Positions 6,090 through 9,086 of a DNA stretch of 9,086 bases are shown here, one piece after another. This DNA comes from Anaerolineales bacterium. GTDB lineage: Bacteria; Chloroflexota; Anaerolineae; Anaerolineales; E44-bin32. A model generated the notes under the pieces. The model searched no databases, was not told the DNA's origin, and saw only the letters and a program-made list of their open reading frames with translations. The position numbers were made by a program, and so were the translations under genes. The stretch is from assembly GCA_011772595.1 (NCBI GenBank), contig WVZH01000138.1:26557-35642 (forward strand). Direction: 5' to 3'. Every line of letters begins with the position of its first letter. Within the stretch, counting starts at the first letter, position 1.

Positions 6090-6857
6090 TCAGGTTGCCC
6101 ACACCTTGAGGAGCCACGGCGCTGCTTCTTTCAAAGCGTCAACATATCCAGCTCCATGGAAGTGTCCAACTCCCTCAACTGTACGGTATGCGACGTCTCT
6201 TTGGTCATCCTTGAGTGCCATGTACGCATTATCGGCCATCTCGATGGGGAAGATTTCGTCGTCTCGACTATGGATGATGAAGAGTGGCACGTCGGGAACA
6301 CGATACAGCCATTCATTTTTACGTTCATTAAGTACATCTGAGAGAACTGCAAAGTTGTCCTCAAACCTCTCGACAGGATCCATAATCGGTAATGTGGCGA
6401 TCATGACTGACGAGCTGAATCTTCCGGGATTTTGTTGCAGGAGATACCAGGCTCCCCATCCTCCTGCGCTATATCCAACAAGGGAGACAGCCCCGCCGGA
6501 AATTGCATGTTCCTCCAGAAAATAATCGAGCAGCACCGAAATTGCGTTCACGCTCCTCGGGTGATTCCAGGCCGGGGATGGACAATCAGGCGCAACGATA
6601 TACGCCCCAGTTGTTAAAAGGGCAGGAGCAAATAAAGAAGCTAGAAACTGTTCACCATAGTTTGGGCTGGGAAGCTCACCTGCCCATCCAGGGTGTAAGA
6701 CGATGATTAATGGCTTTCGCTGGGCGCTCTCCCTCTCGGGACACATAACCGCGTAGCGAAAGATGGACCCGTCTCCGAGGTCAAGCATGTCTCTTTGCAG
6801 TTGAACATTCATTGACGTACTTCGCAGTCCAGGATGATATCCTCCAAAGGCGCACAT
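6090..6857 (-). CDS. Alpha/beta hydrolase (esterase/dienelactone-hydrolase type)
   Basis: The product has up to 255 residues, typical of a single alpha/beta-hydrolase domain without a large lid. The oxyanion-hole segment is PLIIVLHPGWAGELPSP. The nucleophile elbow is SLVGYSAGGWGAWYLL, with Ser at about 130. The acid is in FIIHSRDDEIFPIEMA (Asp199 or 200), and the base is a histidine in VEGVGHFHG (232 or 234). The full catalytic triad is therefore present, and hydrolysis of an ester or related bond is well supported, substrate unknown. There is no clear signal peptide, so it is probably cytoplasmic. The start is uncertain: ATG 6857 opens the frame without a ribosome-binding site, and ATGs at 6812 and 6788 (MLDLGDGS) come closer to the domain. 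It lies just downstream of the interrupted SnoaL-like gene on the same strand. Confidence 0.87.
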   Translation of the reverse strand: MCAFGGYHPGLRSTSMNVQLQRDMLDLGDGSIFRYAVMCPERESAQRKPLIIVLHPGWAGELPSPNYGEQFLASLFAPALLTTGAYIVAPDCPSPAWNHPRSVNAISVLLDYFLEEHAISGGAVSLVGYSAGGWGAWYLLQQNPGRFSSSVMIATLPIMDPVERFEDNFAVLSDVLNERKNEWLYRVPDVPLFIIHSRDDEIFPIEMADNAYMALKDDQRDVAYRTVEGVGHFHGAGYVDALKEAAPWLLKVWAT

Positions 6858-6887
6858 GAAGGATCTGATCCAACATGTTGTGAGTCG

Positions 6888-6974
6888 CTAGAGACAACGG
6901 TTGGTTCTCCAAGATCGCCCTGCATACTCATCACCTGAATAAATTCGCCATTCAGTGATCAACCCGTCTTGGAC
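6888..6974 (-). pseudogene. In-frame continuation of the SnoaL-like domain beyond an amber codon
   Basis: Directly after the TAG at 6977-6975 the same frame stays open for 28 codons to another TAG at 6890-6888. It reads VQDGLITEWRIYSGDEYAG and onward. NTF2/SnoaL domains commonly end in a strand pair of the form 'WxAEVxDGLIxEWRIYSD', so this is the missing last strand of the domain, not random sequence. A single base change from GAG (Glu) or CAG to TAG would explain the break. Whether it is translated by readthrough is unknown. Confidence 0.65.
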
Positions 6975-7271
6975 CTAAGCTATCCAAACAAGCGGCTCTT
7001 TTTCTTCTATTTCGGGAGGCACATGTGAACCTGAGGTGTGGCCAATGATTGCGACTCCATTGCCTCCTTGAAGCGCATGCTGGACTTGAATCTTATACTG
7101 AGGGTAGTTGATTAAATAATTCTCCATGAATTCCGGCTCGCGATACACCCTGCCTTGGATATCAGTAAAGATCACATCAGCGGAAATATAGGCATTCACC
7201 TCATCCAGATTCGCTTGATCAACGCCACCAATGAAGTTCAGGATTATGGATTTGGGTGACAATTTCTCCAT
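6975..7271 (-). CDS. SnoaL/NTF2-like domain protein, cut short by an amber codon
   Basis: The product has 98 residues from ATG 7271, chosen because GGGAGG (7285-7280) lies 8 nt upstream; the frame opens earlier at 7307 without such a site. The sequence follows the NTF2-like cone fold: helices in MEKLSPKSIILNFIGGV and DQANLDEVNAYISADVIFTD, then QGRVYREPEFMENYLINYPQ, then strands around VAIIGHTSGSHVPPEIEE and PLVWIA. This fold hosts steroid isomerases, SnoaL-type cyclases, dehydratases and many small-ligand-binding proteins; no substrate is assignable. It stops at TAG 6977-6975 where family members continue with their final strand, about 25-30 residues short. The truncated form would lack part of the beta sheet and may be unstable. 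A good ribosome-binding site and an otherwise intact frame suggest a recent lesion, readthrough, or a sequencing error. Confidence 0.75.
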   Translation of the reverse strand: MEKLSPKSIILNFIGGVDQANLDEVNAYISADVIFTDIQGRVYREPEFMENYLINYPQYKIQVQHALQGGNGVAIIGHTSGSHVPPEIEEKEPLVWIA

Positions 7272-7279
7272 CACTGACG

Positions 7280-7285
7280 CCTCCC
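7280..7285 (-). promoter_or_regulatory. Strong ribosome-binding site for the SnoaL-like gene
   Basis: On the minus strand this is GGGAGG, 8 nt before ATG 7271. It fixes the start at 7271, not 7307, and shows that translation initiation of the interrupted gene is intact. Confidence 0.65.
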
Positions 7286-7301
7286 TTGTGGATGTATATC
7301 T

Positions 7302-7325
7302 GCTCACCGCCTATCTGCAGTGAGC
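7302..7325. promoter_or_regulatory. 24-bp dyad / leader hairpin upstream of the SnoaL-like gene
   Basis: GCTCACCGC (7302-7310) and GCAGTGAGC (7317-7325) are reverse complements except at one position, which would form a G-U pair in the minus-strand RNA. This gives a 9-bp stem with a 6-nt loop. It lies 31-54 nt upstream of ATG 7271. No T-run follows on either strand, so it is not an intrinsic terminator. It could be an operator for a dimeric repressor or a structured leader. Confidence 0.4.
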
Positions 7326-7565
7326 GAATGACTGTGCAACGAGGACAGCCTCCCTACCGCTAGGGTCAATATACAACGAAAGAAGCAGGCTCTCGAATTG
7401 GGTCAGACCTGTCAGACGGTCATTGCGGGGAGGTCGACCTGCACGGCACGAGTGACACACACTTTCTCAGCAATATCGGATGGAACTTGAACATCCCACA
7501 GCAATTGGCTGGACTGGTCTCATATTCCTGACGATATCAAGACCTGATGGTTTCGACAAGAGCGG
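7326..7565. other. Noncoding gap with short open minus-strand stretches
   Basis: No supported gene is seen here. Two overlapping minus-strand frames are open for about 35 and 54 codons, ending at stops 7412-7414 and 7311-7313. They include peptides such as LLWDVQVPSDIAEKVCVTRA and LTQFESLLLSLYIDPSGREA. Neither has a ribosome-binding site with a proper start and I recognise no family. They may be remnants of a decayed gene or chance. Confidence 0.35.
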
Positions 7566-7988
7566 TCAGACCTTTCTTATGGAGCTGACAATGATCCAAA
7601 GGATGATCATCGCATAGCTGGCGATGTTTGCCAGCGCCAAGGGCCTAAGGATTTCCCGCAGGTGCCTTCTTCGAACGAATGAGATGACGCCACCTTCCAC
7701 CAGAATTGAAAGGGCCAAGCTGAAAACCACAAGCGGGATCAGCATTCCGGTCAACTGGGCCTGCGTGAAATCTATTCGTAAAACCCAAGCGACCAGAATT
7801 CCAATCAAGGCGGAGGCGAGATTCATCACCAGCGAGTCTACAAAGCTACGGCCGAGCGCCGCCCATCCCAGCCTTCGTAATACAATCGCCTCGAGCAGGA
7901 TAACTGCAAAGAGGGCGAGCGCGCCGAAGCCAAGCATAACCAGAATGATAATCCCACTGAACGCATCCAATTGTGGAGTTGAGGCCAT
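7566..7988 (-). CDS. Four-helix membrane protein of unknown function
   Basis: From ATG 7988 the product has 140 residues with about four membrane helices: IIILVMLGFGALALFAVILL, a second around FVDSLVMNLASALIGILVAWV, a third in LIPLVVFSLALSILVEGGVI, and a fourth in ALANIASYAMIILWIIVSSI. Polar connections include EAIVLRRLGWAALGRS and the strongly basic FVRRRHLREILRP. The order of features (LLEAxVL, SxxxSLxMNLxS, LSxLVEG, RR, ANxxSY) resembles short membrane proteins I have seen in Chloroflexota and cyanobacteria, but they have no assigned function. A TTG two codons upstream (7994) is a possible alternative start; GGA lies 9 nt before ATG 7988, a weak ribosome-binding site. It is flanked by noncoding gaps on both sides, so it is probably transcribed alone. 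Confidence 0.72.
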   Translation of the reverse strand: MASTPQLDAFSGIIILVMLGFGALALFAVILLEAIVLRRLGWAALGRSFVDSLVMNLASALIGILVAWVLRIDFTQAQLTGMLIPLVVFSLALSILVEGGVISFVRRRHLREILRPLALANIASYAMIILWIIVSSIRKV

Positions 7989-8370
7989 GATCAACTATCC
8001 ATGTGATTCTGCGTGGATCCTCCGAACACAACCCAGACCGATTTCTTGAGTCATTGGAGAATTGTTTCCCAAGTCAACTTTAGCGAGATCATGGAACCGA
8101 TTCTTCATGAACCGGCTTACGGTTTTGAGCCTTGGCTTATTCGGTATCCTTTTGCGGCGAGCGACTTGTTTCCACACGCATCATACTTCAAAGCCTGGTG
8201 TAGCTCAAACACGCATGCGAGTTCCGTTCCAGTGATGATATGGATCCTACAGCACATATGTGATGACCACCAATTGCGTAAGGTGTATGGACACGAAACC
8301 AACACGCTGGTTCCACTGCCAGAAAGAGTTCACGAATTCTGCAAGAACTTCACGCAAATCACGTACAGGT
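7989..8370. other. Long gap without a supported gene
   Basis: About 380 bp hold no recognisable gene, RNA or repeat. A plus-strand frame is open from GTG 8013 to 8372 (119 codons). It lacks a ribosome-binding site, is rich in His, Cys, Trp and Phe, and shows no domain, so I do not call it. An 8-bp direct repeat (ACACGCAT) occurs twice around 8175-8217. The promoter of the four-helix membrane protein should lie here, but no hexamer pair stands out. Confidence 0.4.
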
Positions 8371-8400
8371 AAAACGCTGCTAGAGAAGGCGCTTCTAGCG
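8371..8400 (-). terminator. Candidate intrinsic terminator of the ICMT-like gene
   Basis: On the minus strand GCTAGAAG (8399-8392) pairs with CTTCTCTAGC (8388-8379) around a CGC loop, with a 2-nt bulge. AGCG and then TTTT (8374-8371) follow. It begins 28 nt past the stop codon of the methyltransferase-like gene, the expected place. The T-run is short and 4 nt off the stem, so strength is uncertain. Confidence 0.42.
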
Positions 8401-8427
8401 AATAGTTGGAAGACAGTTGTGGCCTTT

Positions 8428-9024
8428 CTAGAACAACTTGGGAATCAAAGCCCCTGTTCGAAGCCTATACTTCTCGTACTCTTCACCAAAGGAGGCGACA
8501 AGCTTCTCTTCTTCCGCAGGTATCACCAGAAATCGAAACACAAAGAGCCCGATTACACAATATACGAAGATGAACCAATTGCCCGCGATCAAGCTTATCG
8601 AGAAGAGCAGTAAAAGTGTCGATGCATAGAGTGGATGTCGAACCCATCGGTAGGGTCCGTGCTTTACGAGCTCATGATCGCTTTTGGTCAGCACAGTCTC
8701 TGAGATATTTCTACCGATACTGCGAAACACCCACAAAATGATTGGAACACAAAGCATTGCGCCTACAGCGGCAAATGACCGAAGCCACAACGGAAGATGT
8801 ATCGTGGCCCAATTTAGCGCTCGAGGGTAAAAAATCGTCAGTAAAATGGAGGCAAGAAGAGGTATGGCCAATACCATTCGGAGAATAAAAACAGAGATCC
8901 CTTCCTCCCGCCTGGCAACAACTTCCCCGGATTCTCGCGCTCTTTTTCGGAACGTCGCTGAAATCGAGAATGTGAGGACAAAAACCAACAAAATAATCAA
9001 TCTAAAAAGCATTTCAATGTCCAT
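8428..9024 (-). CDS. Isoprenylcysteine carboxyl methyltransferase (ICMT)-family membrane methyltransferase
   Basis: The 198-residue product has about five membrane helices: residues 5-22, 47-66, 78-100, and a paired segment 132-168 typical of the family. It carries the conserved C-terminal signature: KHGPYRWVRHPLYASTLLLL (121-140), then IPAEEEKLVASFGEEYEKYR (168-187) and RTGALIPKL. In ICMT/PEMT-like enzymes the HGPYxxxRHPxY segment and the EExxL...FGxxYxxY segment form the S-adenosylmethionine and substrate pocket at the membrane face. Bacterial members methylate a range of mostly unknown lipophilic substrates; isoprenylated proteins are unlikely here, so the family name should not be read as the reaction. 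ATG 9024 opens the frame with only a weak GAG-type ribosome-binding site. A hairpin with a T-run 28 nt after the stop suggests that transcription ends there. Confidence 0.88.
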   Translation of the reverse strand: MDIEMLFRLIILLVFVLTFSISATFRKRARESGEVVARREEGISVFILRMVLAIPLLASILLTIFYPRALNWATIHLPLWLRSFAAVGAMLCVPIILWVFRSIGRNISETVLTKSDHELVKHGPYRWVRHPLYASTLLLLFSISLIAGNWFIFVYCVIGLFVFRFLVIPAEEEKLVASFGEEYEKYRLRTGALIPKLF

Positions 9025-9086
9025 CTGATCTCAACCTGTCTTTCCATAAATTCAATTGGCAAACAGCAATCCCCCAGACTCTCCGG
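9025..9086. other. Upstream leader of the ICMT-like gene
   Basis: These 62 bases lie upstream of the methyltransferase-like gene. They hold no gene and no promoter close to consensus; the weak ribosome-binding region is just before ATG 9024. Confidence 0.35.

Noticed and set aside
7401..7573. 10-bp direct repeat GGTCAGACCT at 7401-7410 and 7564-7573 as a target-site duplication
   Set aside because: The second copy overlaps the stop of the four-helix membrane gene, no transposase or inverted ends lie between the copies, and a 10-bp repeat over this distance can arise by chance.
8201..8240. tRNA-like GGTGTAGCTCA motif
   Set aside because: Only the D-arm-like text is present; there is no T-arm GGTTCGA-type sequence, acceptor stem or anticodon stem at the right spacing.
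1..9086. Integron-like cassette array: many small unrelated genes on one strand
   Set aside because: I searched the gaps for paired attC core sites (RYYYAAC ... GTTRRRY) after each gene. None recurs: GTCTAAC at 941-947 has no matching partner at a suitable distance, and the 34-nt gap at 4776-4809 is too short for an attC. No integron integrase is present.

Overview
The window reads as a stretch of accessory chromosome from a bacterium of moderate GC (roughly 50%), most likely a member of the Chloroflexota (Anaerolineae/Caldilineae type). I infer this mainly from the Ser/Thr kinase: its N-terminus, catalytic core and extracytoplasmic half match, from memory, the kinases that are abundant in that group. 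The mix of DinB-like, VOC, GNAT and NTF2-like singletons fits too. No rRNA, tRNA, CRISPR array or intact mobile element is visible.

Layout from left to right. A truncated DinB-superfamily gene (1-291, minus) runs off the left edge. It is preceded by a VOC/glyoxalase-fold gene (850-425, minus) and a cysteine-rich lipoprotein (1570-1046, minus). A divergent intergenic region of about 380 bp separates the lipoprotein from the only plus-strand gene, a transmembrane PknB-type kinase (1953-4013). The kinase carries a large outside region resembling an anti-sigma (RskA-like) domain followed by a histidine-containing helical domain. Convergent to it is a minus-strand group that may be one transcript: a five-helix membrane protein (5925-5485), a GNAT acetyltransferase (5409-4810) and a small protein with only the N-terminal SAM-like part of a tyrosine integrase (4643-4170). 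Next come an alpha/beta hydrolase (6857-6090), a SnoaL/NTF2-like gene cut by an in-frame amber codon (7271-6975, with recognisable domain sequence continuing to 6888), a four-helix membrane protein (7988-7566) and an isoprenylcysteine-methyltransferase-like membrane enzyme (9024-8428).

How they may work together: most genes look like independent accessory functions, and nothing here forms a recognisable pathway. The best candidate for a functional unit is the divergent pair of kinase and lipoprotein, both with domains outside the cytoplasm and sharing a regulatory region that holds a perfect 16-bp dyad. The most concrete anomaly is the amber codon inside the SnoaL-like domain. I found no clear undescribed defence or mobile system.
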